Shown: positions 45,383 through 54,985, counted from the stretch's first letter. The stretch: DNA of 64,000 nt from Opitutus sp. (GCA_024998815.1 JACEUQ010000003.1:385900-449899), one strand, 5' to 3'. Program-made: numbers and translations. Notes: generated by a model from the letters alone, not told the origin.

Positions 45383-47372
45383 TGCGACCATGAAACTAAC
45401 AACCATAACAGTGAAAGTCTGTTCGGCCGAATTTAACGATTCGCGGTCGAAGGGCCCGGTCACGGATGCAGGCCGCGAGGCCTCGCCGGAAAGCACGACC
45501 GTGTGCCCGAACCAGTCAGCCGCAACGAAGGTGAACCCCATCCAATGAGCTCCGTTACCGAAACAACCGACGAGTCCAGCCGCTACCTGAACGGTGAAGC
45601 CTGCAAGGATCGGAAAAGGCAGTCTCGCAAAGACGTAGGACCTAAATCGTTGATTTCCGATCAACACGTCGGCGGAGTCAGCGGGGGCGGCGGGGTGGGA
45701 AAGGTCGTTAGGTTAAGTGGTGAGACCTGCGGCGGTGGGGCGTCTTGCGATGCCTCAACCACCGGCACAAGCGCGGCAAAACCTCGTAAGGCCGGACGGG
45801 CCGTGGCAGGAGTCGGAGACCTCCATAGTAGTGATGATCTAGCGGACATTAAAACCGCCGGGGAGCGAAGGGAGGGCACTTGTTCCCACGCATCACAGAG
45901 CGGCAAAGGACCCGACGATGGCTGGGGTGATGAACTCTGGATAAAAACGTCACCGAAGGTTCGGAAGCTGCAACGTGTGCTATATCGGAAAGCAAAAGCG
46001 GAGCCGCATTGGCGGTTCTATAGTTTGTATGGAGAGCTGTATCGGCAGGACATTCTGTCGGATGCGCTCGATCAGGTGATCGCCAATGACGGCGTGCCGG
46101 GAGTGGACGGGTTCGAGGTGGAAACGCTCGCAAAGAACGAAGCCTATCGGGCGGCATGGCTGCTTGCGCTGGCGGAGGAAATGCGAACGAAAACCTACCG
46201 ACCCAGTCCGGTCCTGCGCGTCTATATATGGAAGGATCAGGCCAGGACCAAACGTCGTGCGCTGGGCATCCCCACGGTAAAAGACCGTGTGGTGCAAAGT
46301 GCGGCGGCGATCGTGTTGCAACCCATCTGGGAGGCGGACTTCCATGACCACTCCTACGCCTACCGGCCGAAACGCCGGACCCATCAGGCGATGGACAAAG
46401 TTAAAGAGGCCCTGCTGAGCGGAAAGGTGGAGGTGGTGGACGCGGATTTATCGAGCTACTTCGATATGATCCCGCACCGCGAACTCCTGCAATTGGTGGC
46501 CAAACGGGTGAGCGATGGGAGTGTGTTGCGTTTAATAAAAACGTGGCTGCGCGCACCCATCGTGGAAGAGGACCGGGACACGGGGTGCCGCAAGGTGAGC
46601 GCGAACCGGTGTGGCACGCCACAAGGCGGAGTTATATCGCCTCTGCTGGCGAACCTCTACCTCAACGACCTCGATCATGCGGTGAATGAGAAGTGCGAAC
46701 AAAAGCCGACGATGGTGCGTTACGCCGACGACCTCCTGATCCTGTGCAAACCGGGTCAAGGGGCGGGGCTGCAAACGCGACTGAAACGGTGGCTGGAGGC
46801 ACGTAAGTTAAAGCTCAACGAAGAGAAAACCCGACTGGTGGATACACGAAAGGAAGGCTTTGAGTTCCTCGGTTTTTCCGTCGCATGGCGGCAAGGCATG
46901 AAGAGCAAACGAAGGTATCCGCACGTGGAACCCAGTGCGAAAAGTCTGGCCAAGTTACGCGACAAAGTGCGGATGGAGCTAGATGTGCGAACGCGCAACC
47001 AACCGGCGGTGGCGGTGGTCCGCAAGGTCAACCAAATCACTCGCGGTTGGGCGACGGCGTTTCATTACGGCAACAGCACGCACGTGTTTAGTAACCAGCA
47101 GGCTTTTGTGCGCAACCGGTTGCGGCGGTGGCTGTGGCGAAAGTATAGCCGCACCCACGGACTCTTCGAGTTCTTCACCGACGACCGTTTGCATGGTCAA
47201 TACAAACTATGGCACTGGCCGCTTACGGCGGCTTGGAAGCAATGAACTCCGCTGAAACCAAACCGAAAGAATGGGGACTCGGTAAGCCGTGTGCGGGAAA
47301 ACCGCTTGCACGGTTTGACGAGGGGGAGGGTCGCGCTGACGGGTTACCGACGCGCGGCTCTCTCTACTCTAC
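45380..47372 (+). mobile_element. group II intron, copy 2
   Basis: 1993 bp, the same length as copy 1, with GTGTGCGACC start, intact domain V and CTCTCTACTCTAC end. The 3' flank is TAAACGGCCAAACTCC. Relative to the target it lies in the opposite orientation to copy 1. Confidence 0.88.
45545..47245 (+). CDS. group II intron reverse transcriptase/maturase, copy 2
   Basis: Same length and frame as copy 1, with intact MVRYADDLLI. Amino-acid changes are few: Val/Ala in the ETL(V/A)KNEA segment, VIVLQPILEADF against AIVLQPIWEADF, EAMLSG against EALLSG, HVDPS against HVEPS, one in the N-terminal region. As in copy 1, the first ~115 residues overlap intron RNA structure and may not be translated. 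Confidence 0.9.
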   Translation: MSSVTETTDESSRYLNGEACKDRKRQSRKDVGPKSLISDQHVGGVSGGGGVGKVVRLSGETCGGGASCDASTTGTSAAKPRKAGRAVAGVGDLHSSDDLADIKTAGERREGTCSHASQSGKGPDDGWGDELWIKTSPKVRKLQRVLYRKAKAEPHWRFYSLYGELYRQDILSDALDQVIANDGVPGVDGFEVETLAKNEAYRAAWLLALAEEMRTKTYRPSPVLRVYIWKDQARTKRRALGIPTVKDRVVQSAAAIVLQPIWEADFHDHSYAYRPKRRTHQAMDKVKEALLSGKVEVVDADLSSYFDMIPHRELLQLVAKRVSDGSVLRLIKTWLRAPIVEEDRDTGCRKVSANRCGTPQGGVISPLLANLYLNDLDHAVNEKCEQKPTMVRYADDLLILCKPGQGAGLQTRLKRWLEARKLKLNEEKTRLVDTRKEGFEFLGFSVAWRQGMKSKRRYPHVEPSAKSLAKLRDKVRMELDVRTRNQPAVAVVRKVNQITRGWATAFHYGNSTHVFSNQQAFVRNRLRRWLWRKYSRTHGLFEFFTDDRLHGQYKLWHWPLTAAWKQ

Positions 47373-47784
47373 TAAACGGCCAAACTCCAGACCTTGAGCT
47401 CACGCTCAAGGCCACAAGGAGTGTGTTCGCGAATCATGTGGCCTGGAGCGTGAGCTCAAGGATTCGGCTGATCTGCGTTCGACTAGTCAGGGGCCAAACT
47501 CCAGAGCGCAGACTTCTAGTCTGCTCCGATACAGCCCGGCCAGCGCCCCGGATGCAGACTGGAAGTCTGCGCTACTTTTTTCGAACCCCCACGGAGGTGG
47601 GCCCTCCCGCGGAGGAAAAGGCGGAGTTGCGAGAGAACGAGTAGGAGTAAGAGAACGAGAACGATTGCGGAGGGACGACCTCCGTGTCGTCCGGGTTCGA
47701 CTGATCAAGTAGCGCAGACTTCCAGTCTGCATCGATACAGCCCGGCCAGCTCCCCGGATGCAGACTGGGAAGTCTGCGCTACTC
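47373..47784. repeat. gene-free repeat region after intron copy 2
   Basis: CCTTGAGCTCACGCTCAAGG pair (47393-47462), GACTAGTCAGGGGCCAAACT junction, then GTAGCGCAGACTTCCAG arms (47512-47580 and 47707-47784), CACGGAGGTGGGCCCTCCC, and an AGAACGAGTAGGAGTAAGAG block. The last repeat arm ends 1 bp from the pckG stop. Confidence 0.85.
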
Positions 47785-49611
47785 TCAAAGCCGGCAAATC
47801 AGCAGCTCGCGCTCGAAGATCATCTCTTTGGGTAAATGCGCATGCAGGTCGATGAACAGCTCCTCGTGCCCGATCACTTCGGCGCGCCACGCGGCGCGGT
47901 CGATCACTTGTAGGGCGTCGAACTTCTCCGCGGTGAACTCGCTGCCGGTCCAATCGATGTCCTCAAAGCGCGGTTGCCAGCCCACCGGCGTCTCGCGGGC
48001 ACAGGCGCGACCGCGCGACCGCTCCACGATCCATTTAAGAATGCGCATGTTATCGCTGAACCCGGGCCACAGGAACGCGCCGTCGGCTCCCTTGCGGAAC
48101 CAGTTCACGCTGAAAATACGCGGCGTCTCGCTGAGGTTTTTCTGCATCGAGATCCAGTGGCGGAAGTAGTCGCCCATGTGGTAACCGCAGAACGGCAGCA
48201 TGGCGAACGGGTCGCGGCGCACTTTGCCAATCGTGCCGGCTGCCGCCGCAGTCATCTCCGATCCCATGGTGGCGCCCGCGTAAACCCCGGCACTCCAGTT
48301 AAACGCCTGATAAACCAGCGGGATGGTGCTCGCGCGGCGGCCGCCAAAGATAAGCGCGCTGATCGGCACGCCCTCGGGCGATTCCCACGCCGGATCGATG
48401 GTCGGGCATTGCGCGGCGGGCGCGGTGAAACGCGCGTTGGGGTGCGCGGCCTTGGCGCCGGTTTCCTTGGCGAGGGCGGGCGTCCACGGTTTGCCCTGCC
48501 AATCCGTGAGTGCGGCGGGCGAGGTGTCCGTCATGCCTTCCCACCACACGCCGCCTTCGGGCGTGAGGGCGATGTTGGTGAAAATCGTGTTTTTGGCCAG
48601 CGCCGCCATGGCGTTGGGGTTGGTTTTCAGCGAGGTGCCGGGAGCGACGCCGAAAAAGCCGGCTTCCGGATTGATGGCGTGGAGGCGGCCGTTGGCGTCG
48701 GGTTTGAGCCACGCGATATCGTCGCCCACGGTCCAGATCTTCCAGCCCTTGGCCAAAAACGGCGCGGGCGGGATGAGCATGGCGAAGTTGGTCTTGCCGC
48801 AGGCACTGGGGAAGGCGGCGGCGACGTAGGTTTTTTCACCCTGCGGGTTTTCGAGGCCGAGGATGAGCATGTGCTCGGCCATCCAGCCCTCGTCACGGGC
48901 CATGTTAGAGGCGATGCGCAGGGCGAAACACTTTTTGCCCAGCAGCGCGTTGCCGCCGTAGCCGGAGCCGTAGGACCAGATTTCGCGCGTTTCGGGGAAA
49001 TGGACGATGTACTTGTCCGGGTTGCACGGCCAAGGCACGTCGGTTTGGCCCGGGGCGAGCGGCGCGCCCACCGAATGCATGCACGGCACCACGCGTTTAC
49101 CGTCGTTGTCGATCTGCTGGAAAACCGGCAGGCCGATGCGCGCCATGATGCGCATGTTGACCACCACGTAGGGAGAGTCGGTTAACTGCACGCCGATCTG
49201 CGCCAGGGGCGAGCCGACCGGGCCCATGCTGAAGGGTAACACGTACATCGTGCGCCCCGCCATGCAGCCCTGGAAACGGGCTTTGAGGGTTTTGCGCATC
49301 ACAAACGGGTCGACCCAGTTGTTGGTCGGGCCGGCGTTGTCCTTGGACAGCGAGCAGATAAAAGTGCGGTCCTCGACGCGGGCCACGTCGCTGGGGTCGG
49401 AGCGCGCGTAGTGGCAACCCGGCCAGAGCTCCTCGTTGAGTTTGATCAACGTGCCGGCGGCCACCATTTGGGCGCACAGCTCGGTGTTTTCCTCCTCGGA
49501 ACCGTCTACCCAGTGGATGGCGGCGGGCTGGGTGAGGGCGGCCATTTTGGCGACCCACTTGAGCAAGTTGGGGTTTTTACTGAGCGGTTTGTCGGTGGAC
49601 CGGGCGAACAT
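47785..49611 (-). CDS. pckG: phosphoenolpyruvate carboxykinase (GTP)
   Basis: 608 aa, the normal length for the GTP-dependent enzyme. Motifs: [43 protein letters not shown], the P-loop [46 protein letters not shown], and [20 protein letters not shown]. Converts oxaloacetate plus GTP to PEP, CO2 and GDP at the entry to gluconeogenesis. It is alone, with no shared operon; a repeat arm abuts its stop. Confidence 0.95.
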   Translation of the reverse strand: MFARSTDKPLSKNPNLLKWVAKMAALTQPAAIHWVDGSEEENTELCAQMVAAGTLIKLNEELWPGCHYARSDPSDVARVEDRTFICSLSKDNAGPTNNWVDPFVMRKTLKARFQGCMAGRTMYVLPFSMGPVGSPLAQIGVQLTDSPYVVVNMRIMARIGLPVFQQIDNDGKRVVPCMHSVGAPLAPGQTDVPWPCNPDKYIVHFPETREIWSYGSGYGGNALLGKKCFALRIASNMARDEGWMAEHMLILGLENPQGEKTYVAAAFPSACGKTNFAMLIPPAPFLAKGWKIWTVGDDIAWLKPDANGRLHAINPEAGFFGVAPGTSLKTNPNAMAALAKNTIFTNIALTPEGGVWWEGMTDTSPAALTDWQGKPWTPALAKETGAKAAHPNARFTAPAAQCPTIDPAWESPEGVPISALIFGGRRASTIPLVYQAFNWSAGVYAGATMGSEMTAAAAGTIGKVRRDPFAMLPFCGYHMGDYFRHWISMQKNLSETPRIFSVNWFRKGADGAFLWPGFSDNMRILKWIVERSRGRACARETPVGWQPRFEDIDWTGSEFTAEKFDALQVIDRAAWRAEVIGHEELFIDLHAHLPKEMIFERELLICRL

Positions 49612-50028
49612 GGGTGCAACCTAAGCCTGCCCCGTGCCAACGAGCAAACGGCAAAACGGGTTGGTGGGGCTGAGGGGGGAGGCCTGGGAGCGCTGAGCTC
49701 CAGCTCGGCAGCCGAATTCGAGCGAAAGCGAAAGAGAACGAGTAGGATTAAGAGAACGAGAACGATTGCGGAGGGGGAGGCGGAGAACGTTCAACATCCA
49801 ACATTGAACATCCAACGTTCAAATCGGAGTGCAGAGGGGTTGGGGCGGGCGGTTGAATGTTGGATGTTGAACGTTGGATGTTGGATGTTGAACGTTGGAT
49901 GTTGAATGTTGTTCGGTCGGAGGTCCTCGTGGCCTTGAGCGTGAGCTCAAGGTGTTTGCCCAAAGGCATCCGCTTCCTCGTGACCCGTTTTCCTAGGCCC
50001 ATCTTAAGCGCGAAAGGGTATTCACCGC
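49612..50028. repeat. gene-free repeat region (AACATTCAACATCCAACG and AGAACGAGTAGG families)
   Basis: AGAACGAGTAGGATTAAGAG block (49736-49772), an inverted array of ACATCCAACATTGAAC/GTTGGATGTTGAACGTTGG units (49786-49910), and a GTGGCCTTGAGCGTGAGCTC arm (49927-49955). Confidence 0.83.
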
Positions 50029-50952
50029 CTACCCGCGCCGGTCCACGCCCTCGGCTGGCTCGATGTGCACCGATACATCGGTGATGTGCAGCGCCGAGTG
50101 CAGCAGCGCATCCGAAACGGCGTGGGCGATCACGTGGCCCTGGCGCACCGTTAACATCGGATCGACCACCACGTGGATGTCGACGAGGTGGCTGAGCCCG
50201 CTCTTGCGCACCCGGCATTTGTCCAGCGCGTAAACCCCGTCCACAGCCCGCGCGATGCAGCGGACCGCCGTCTCCAGCTCCACCGGCACGGCCGTGTCCA
50301 TCACGTCGGCTAAGGCACGCTGGGACATCGCCACGCCGTTGAATAAAATCACGACGCAGGCGACCAGCGCCGCCCAGTCGTCGGCCGCCTCATAGCCGGG
50401 TCCGCAGGTCACCGCGACCGCGATGCCCACGAAGGCCGCCGCCGAGGTCAGCGCGTCGGCGTAATGGTGCCACGCCTCCACGCCCAGCCCGGTACTGCCC
50501 TCTTGTTCGCCGACTTTGGCCACGCGTCGCGAAAACCAGGTTTTAACAACCACAATACCGGCGAGTAACGGCAGGGTTGCCCAATGCGGCGCGGGGTGCG
50601 GATTCAGAATCTCCCGCACTGCATGCACGCCGATCCAGATGGCGGCCCCGAACACGACCAGGCCCACCGCCATGGCGGCCAAAGGCTCGGCTTTGCCATG
50701 ACCGTAGGGGTGGTTTTCGTCCGGCGGACGCGCCGCCACGCGGAACCCGGCCCAGACCAGTGCCGAGGAAAACACGTCGAGCAGCGACTCGACGCCGTCG
50801 GCGATTAGGGCGTACGTATTACCGAGGATGCCTCCGGCGAACTTGACGACGGCGAGCCCGAGATTGAGCGCCATGCCACGCACCACCAGGCGCGCACTGG
50901 CTTCGGCGCGGCGCTGGTTGGCGGCATGGTGGTGGGCGGTTTTCGACTGCAT
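50029..50952 (-). CDS. cation diffusion facilitator (CDF) family transporter
   Basis: 307 aa, six predicted membrane helices and a cytoplasmic C-terminal domain. Metal-site motifs: ALIADGVESLLDVFSSALVW in helix 2 and EAWHHYADALTSAAAFVGIA in helix 5 (HxxxD). ENHPYGHGKAEPLAAMAVGL is the typical loop. The C-terminal domain is KSGLSHLVDIHVVVDPMLTV then GHVIAHAVSDALL. It exports divalent metals such as Zn, Fe or Mn. The residue pattern does not settle the metal. The upstream 258 bp (50953-51210) has no recognised operator. Confidence 0.93.
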   Translation of the reverse strand: MQSKTAHHHAANQRRAEASARLVVRGMALNLGLAVVKFAGGILGNTYALIADGVESLLDVFSSALVWAGFRVAARPPDENHPYGHGKAEPLAAMAVGLVVFGAAIWIGVHAVREILNPHPAPHWATLPLLAGIVVVKTWFSRRVAKVGEQEGSTGLGVEAWHHYADALTSAAAFVGIAVAVTCGPGYEAADDWAALVACVVILFNGVAMSQRALADVMDTAVPVELETAVRCIARAVDGVYALDKCRVRKSGLSHLVDIHVVVDPMLTVRQGHVIAHAVSDALLHSALHITDVSVHIEPAEGVDRRG

Positions 50953-51210
50953 CGGTTGCTCGCAAGTCAGGTAACTGCCACGTCCGAAGCAAGTTGTTTA
51001 GCCTAGTCTAAGATTGCTCGCGGCTCCTTTCGGGCCGGGGGAGTGCCGAACGGAACGGCGAGCTACTGATACTGGATTTTAGCGACCATAGCGGCTGACG
51101 TGGGTTTACCGCGCGAATGGCAGCGCGTTTGCACTCGCCCGCGTTACGGATAGGAAAAAAGTAATGATGATCCCATCTGCTCTATAGGAGCGAGAATCTC
51201 AGCGGCACTT

Positions 51211-51834
51211 TCAATAAGTAGCCGCTGCAAAATAGAAAGCACCCTGCGCGATCGCCTGAACTAAGTGATAGAGGTCGTTGTGATTGAAATGACGGCTTGG
51301 CCCCAACCGAAAGAATTGAACTCCGGCCGCGAGTGCGGAGGTGGCAACTGCTGCGGCCAACCACGGGAGTCGGGGCGGCGGTTGGGCTTCGCGTGTGAGG
51401 ACGGCGGACATCAGCACCAAGAGTTGACCGAAGCCGTAGGCGAAGATCGCCACCGAAAATTTTTCGGTACGTCGTGCGATAGCGGCTAGGATCGCGGTCA
51501 CGATGGTCGCTGCAAATTGTGCCAGGCTAAGCGCTGTTCCTTGGAATATGTTCAGTGCAGCGATTTGTGTGAGGCAAAACCCGGTGCCGATGAGGGAAAG
51601 CAAGGTGAGTTGCCATGTGGACCGGTTGATTGCGGGCGAAAGCCCGTGACCAAGGCCGTGATGAACTGCGCCCGCGGTTGCTGCTAGAAAACAGGTGACA
51701 AACGCGGCGACCCACCATGTAAGCCCTGATGAAAGTGGACCGGTTGATCGCATGACCAATAATGCAGCCAGACACGCGCTCCAGGCAGCGAGGCCGCAGT
51801 CGGTCCAGAATGTAGCGGGCTCGCGCAGCTTCAC
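51211..51834 (-). CDS. integral membrane protein of unknown function (possibly ceramidase-like)
   Basis: 207 aa, about six or seven hydrophobic helices (GLAAWSACLAALLVMRSTG, WWVAAFVTCFLAATAGAVHH, LTLLSLIGTGFCLTQIAALN, and so on). Histidines and an Asp in AVHHGLGHGL and HFNHNDLYHLVQAI resemble the metal ligands of ceramidase/alkaline-phytoceramidase-like (CREST) membrane hydrolases, so a hydrolase is possible but not proven. The start codon overlaps the stop of the FAD oxidoreductase gene by 4 bp, showing translational coupling. Confidence 0.78.
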   Translation of the reverse strand: MKLREPATFWTDCGLAAWSACLAALLVMRSTGPLSSGLTWWVAAFVTCFLAATAGAVHHGLGHGLSPAINRSTWQLTLLSLIGTGFCLTQIAALNIFQGTALSLAQFAATIVTAILAAIARRTEKFSVAIFAYGFGQLLVLMSAVLTREAQPPPRLPWLAAAVATSALAAGVQFFRLGPSRHFNHNDLYHLVQAIAQGAFYFAAATY

Positions 51835-53243
51835 GGTGCCGAGGCGAAAAGATCACGGTGGTGCCGATACCAGTCGCTGGTAAAGACCTCTCCAGGGTCG
51901 CGGGATTGTTTCTCGGCCAGAAACTCGCGAAAATGCGGGTGGGCCGCCTCGACTTGGGCTCGGGTGGCCCAGCGATGGTAGGTGAGGTAGTAGCTGCCTC
52001 CGAGAGAAAGTGCGATGTCGATGAGGGCGCGAAAGGCGTCGGCAGCGCGGGCTAGGCCGGCGGGTGTGTGCTCGCAGTGAAGATTGAAGATGATGCAGGC
52101 CCACGGCTCGCGCGCCCACGCGAGCAGCGTCTCGGTGTCGCGTTCGATCAGGCGGATGGTGCCATAGATCACGGGCGTCGTGCCGGAGCGGAGCAATTCG
52201 GCGGCGCGGCCCATGAATTCGCGCAGTGCGGCGCGGGGCACATAGAGTTCAGAGATCATCTCGCTGCACTTGCACGGCGAGCCAAGTCGGCGGTCAAGGG
52301 CGACGTGGTAGTTGTCGGGATAAACGCTGAGCTGGTGGGTGTCGCTCCAGTAGCGCTGACCTTGAGTTGAGAGATAGAAACCGGAGTAAACGTCCCAAAT
52401 TTTCGCCCGGTCGGTGTGGGCGAGCCAGAGGAGTTCCTCCCAGTCGGATTCGCGCAACTGGCGCTGGGTGAGGTCGGGCGGCGGAGGCGGCTCTGCGCAG
52501 CGACGATAGGCGGAGAAGACGCCGCGATGAAGGAAGTCGGGCGAGCGCTCGTCGATGGAGTATTGGAAGTCGCCGAAGAGCCAATCAGTGGTGTCGCGTT
52601 CCTCGGGCACGCGGACGAGTTCGTCCAAGGTGAGGATTTCGACGCGACGCTCAACGGGCACGCGTGGCATGAGCCGAAGCGTGACGTCGGCAATGACGCC
52701 GAATATCCCGTAGCCGCCGATCGCGAGGCGGAAGAGGTCGGGATTCTTGGTGCGTGAGCAATGGAGCGGGATGGCATCGGGGCCGATGAGGGTAAAAGCC
52801 TCGACGTCGCCGACGATGGGCGGAAGACGAAGGCCGCGGCCGTGGATGTTGGCGGAGAGGGCGCCCCCGAGGGTGAGGCGGTCGGCCCCCGTTTGTTTTT
52901 GGCGGATCCCCCATTTCTGGGCGGCGGCCGGAGCTTGGAGTGCGGCGCAGCCGGCGATGAGGGCAGGCCAATCGATGCCGGCGTCGGTGGTGACGAGGCC
53001 TCGCGCTGCGTCGAAGTGGCGAATGGCGGCATGGCTGCGGAGGTCGAGAAGCCAAGTGTCGGTGCCGAACTGTTGTCCACCCATGGCGTGGCGACTGCCG
53101 CTGACCGAGAGCTGGGCACCGGCTGCTTGGGCCGCGAGGATGGCGGCGGAAATCTCGGCTACGCCGCAAGGCATGAGCACACGGGCGACGCGGGTGGCGT
53201 TTAGCCCGGAGTGGAGATCGTTGACGAGGAGCGGGTAGTTCAC
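51831..53243 (-). CDS. FAD-linked oxidoreductase (FAD_binding_4, DprE1/aldonolactone-oxidase-like)
   Basis: 470 aa. FAD domain: VARVLMPCGVAEISAAILAA, LSVSGSRHAMGGQQFGTDTW, VTTDAGIDWPALIAGC, TLGGALSANIHGRGLRLPPI and FTLIGPDAIPLHCSRTKNPD, followed by GYGIFGVIADVTLRLMPRVP. No vanillyl-oxidase-type histidyl-FAD anchor is certain. The C-terminal half contains YLTYHRWATRAQVEAAHPHF and GEVFTSDWYRHH. It overlaps the methyltransferase gene by 4 bp upstream. Substrate unknown; alcohol/polyol oxidation is typical. Confidence 0.88.
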   Translation of the reverse strand: MNYPLLVNDLHSGLNATRVARVLMPCGVAEISAAILAAQAAGAQLSVSGSRHAMGGQQFGTDTWLLDLRSHAAIRHFDAARGLVTTDAGIDWPALIAGCAALQAPAAAQKWGIRQKQTGADRLTLGGALSANIHGRGLRLPPIVGDVEAFTLIGPDAIPLHCSRTKNPDLFRLAIGGYGIFGVIADVTLRLMPRVPVERRVEILTLDELVRVPEERDTTDWLFGDFQYSIDERSPDFLHRGVFSAYRRCAEPPPPPDLTQRQLRESDWEELLWLAHTDRAKIWDVYSGFYLSTQGQRYWSDTHQLSVYPDNYHVALDRRLGSPCKCSEMISELYVPRAALREFMGRAAELLRSGTTPVIYGTIRLIERDTETLLAWAREPWACIIFNLHCEHTPAGLARAADAFRALIDIALSLGGSYYLTYHRWATRAQVEAAHPHFREFLAEKQSRDPGEVFTSDWYRHHRDLFASAP

Positions 53244-54136
53244 GGCGCGGTGGAAGCGAGGCAGAGGTGTTCACCCTCAGCGAGAGCAATGGTGGCTAGG
53301 CCGGCAGGTGCGAGCACCTCGGCGCGAAGTTCGGCCGCTGCGGCGGTGGCGAGCGGGTGAAGGCCGAGCGGGATCAGGAACGCGGTGAGACGCGTGGGTT
53401 CAAGGGCCCAAGCGAAAGGCTCGCGGCGGAAACGGAGCCATGCGCCGATGGCGGGGCTGCCGCCGCGGAATGCGGCGCGGCCATCTGCACCCGGGGCCAT
53501 GAAAGTAAAGGCGACCTGAGCGGCGGGCAGCCGGGTGAGGTCGGAGAGGATTTCCCGCACGCGAGTCTCGGCGAAATACATCAAGAGACCCTCGGCCACG
53601 ATGAAGGTGCGGCGGCGCGAATCAAAGCGGGGGGCGGCGAGCAAAATGGAAGACGGCAAGACGCGGGCGAGATCGGCGGGAAGAAATACGAGGTTGGATG
53701 CGACCTTGAGCGCGTCGGCTTTTGGTTGCTGCGTGGCGGGATGATCGAGTTCAAAGAAACGGACCGTTGGATGAGCTGAGTGAAGGCGGCAGGCGAGGGT
53801 ATCAAAACCGGCGCCGAGGACGACTACTTGCTCGAAACCGGCGGATAAAGCGGCGGACGCGCGGGCTTCGAGCCAACTTTTACGAGCGAGGTAGTGGGCG
53901 ATGATGCCGGGTAGGACGAGGAGTTCGCCCGCGAGGAGAAGCGCTCGGGTCAAAGTGTGGCGTCGGGCAAATCCGAACCACGAGTCATCTCCAATCCTGG
54001 TGAGCAATGTTTCGATTGGGGCGATCGCACCGGCGGGCACAAGCGGCCGCAGCCTCTCATCGGACGCGGCGAGCAAGGTGCAGCGGGCGATGAGTCTGGC
54101 GGTCGAGCTAGGGCGATCCTGTTGCACGCGGGTCAT
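53240..54136 (-). CDS. leucine-carboxyl-methyltransferase-like SAM methyltransferase
   Basis: 298 aa, LCM-type (PF04072). LARKSWLEARASAALSAGFE precedes the SAM loop QVVVLGAGFDTLACRLH, then FFELDHPATQQPKADAL and RTFIVAEGLLMYFAETRVRE, the family fingerprint. Small-molecule carboxyl or hydroxyl groups are usual substrates. It is the first gene of a tightly overlapping trio with the FAD oxidoreductase and the membrane protein, so the three probably act in one pathway. The start ATG at 54136 has an upstream small frame ending at 54182. Confidence 0.87.
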   Translation of the reverse strand: MTRVQQDRPSSTARLIARCTLLAASDERLRPLVPAGAIAPIETLLTRIGDDSWFGFARRHTLTRALLLAGELLVLPGIIAHYLARKSWLEARASAALSAGFEQVVVLGAGFDTLACRLHSAHPTVRFFELDHPATQQPKADALKVASNLVFLPADLARVLPSSILLAAPRFDSRRRTFIVAEGLLMYFAETRVREILSDLTRLPAAQVAFTFMAPGADGRAAFRGGSPAIGAWLRFRREPFAWALEPTRLTAFLIPLGLHPLATAAAAELRAEVLAPAGLATIALAEGEHLCLASTAP

Positions 54137-54181
54137 GCTTCAAGCGGGGGAAGCTGGCGCAAGATTAACCTATCCATTATT

Positions 54182-54418
54182 TTACCGCTCCGGTAAAAAC
54201 GGAAATCCGCTTACCACCTTGGAGGTAAATCCAGGGCCGGTGAGGTCGAAGGCTTTGATCATGGCCTCCATCTCAGACGGATAGGCCTTGAGAATGGCGA
54301 TTAACGGAGCATTGGGCACGCAGGTTGGCTGCGCGTTTATACCAAGCGGCAGAATCAGAAACGTGAAGAGAGTAAGTAGAAAGATGGAGCGTCGCTGTCG
54401 GGTGCATCCGGCTGGCAG
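54182..54418 (-). CDS. possible small exported peptide upstream of the methyltransferase operon (no standard start codon)
   Basis: An open minus-strand frame encodes TRQRRSIFLLTLFTFLILPL then GINAQPTCVPNAPLIAILKA, YPSEMEAMIKAFDLTGPGFT and a stop after VSGFPFLPER. The charged-hydrophobic start and INA-QPTC look exactly like a signal peptide and cleavage site. The only start in the frame after the preceding stop is CTG at 54418; no ATG, GTG or TTG is present. It ends 45 bp before the methyltransferase ATG. It may be a real gene with a rare start, or a broken remnant. Confidence 0.4.
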   Translation of the reverse strand: MPAGCTRQRRSIFLLTLFTFLILPLGINAQPTCVPNAPLIAILKAYPSEMEAMIKAFDLTGPGFTSKVVSGFPFLPER

Positions 54419-54529
54419 TTGTCTTCACCAAAGATCTCGCCTTGTGCTGCTTTCCTGTCGGTCACGGCCTACTCAGCAGCGCCATTGACCCGCACTATTA
54501 ATTACGCACGTTTCTGCGCACCGCTCAAC

Positions 54530-54985
54530 ATGGCTTCCACGAATATTTCCATCGCCGCCGATCCGGTTAAGCAGTTTTCCGTTTTTGCCGAAAATCGCGT
54601 CGGCCGTCTCTACGACCTGACCGCGCTGCTTAAAAACAACAACGTCCACGTGATGGCGCTGACCGTGCTCGACACGACGGACAGCTCGATTCTGCGGGTC
54701 ATCGTCGATGACCCCGACCGCGCCCGTGAATTAATGATCAACAACGATTTCCCTTATACCGAGGTCGATGTTCTCGCGGTTGAAATCAATGATGAAGGTG
54801 ATCTCAAAGGGGTGCTCTCCGCGTTGCTCGAGGCGGAGATCAACATCCACTACGTTTACAGTTTTATTAAGCGCCCCGAGGGCAAGTCGGCGCTGGCACT
54901 CAACATTGAGGATGCCGACGTGGCCGCGCAGTCGCTCAACCACCATGGCTTCAAGGTGCTTACTCAGCGCGATATCTCGCGCTGA
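54530..54985 (+). CDS. ACT-domain protein
   Basis: 151 aa from MASTNISIAADPVKQFSVFA. Two ACT repeats: VFAENRVGRLYDLTALLKNN then NVHVMALTVLDTTDSSILRV, and VEINDEGDLKGVLSALLEAE then INIHYVYSFI. ACT domains bind amino acids and regulate enzymes or transcription; stand-alone double-ACT proteins resemble acetolactate synthase small subunits without being them. It diverges from the methyltransferase operon, and no enzyme gene is adjacent. Confidence 0.88.
   Translation: MASTNISIAADPVKQFSVFAENRVGRLYDLTALLKNNNVHVMALTVLDTTDSSILRVIVDDPDRARELMINNDFPYTEVDVLAVEINDEGDLKGVLSALLEAEINIHYVYSFIKRPEGKSALALNIEDADVAAQSLNHHGFKVLTQRDISR

Noticed and set aside
44773-47784. CRISPR array from the regular short repeats
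   Set aside because: The repeats are inverted pairs of mixed families with irregular spacing; there are no uniform spacers and no cas genes.
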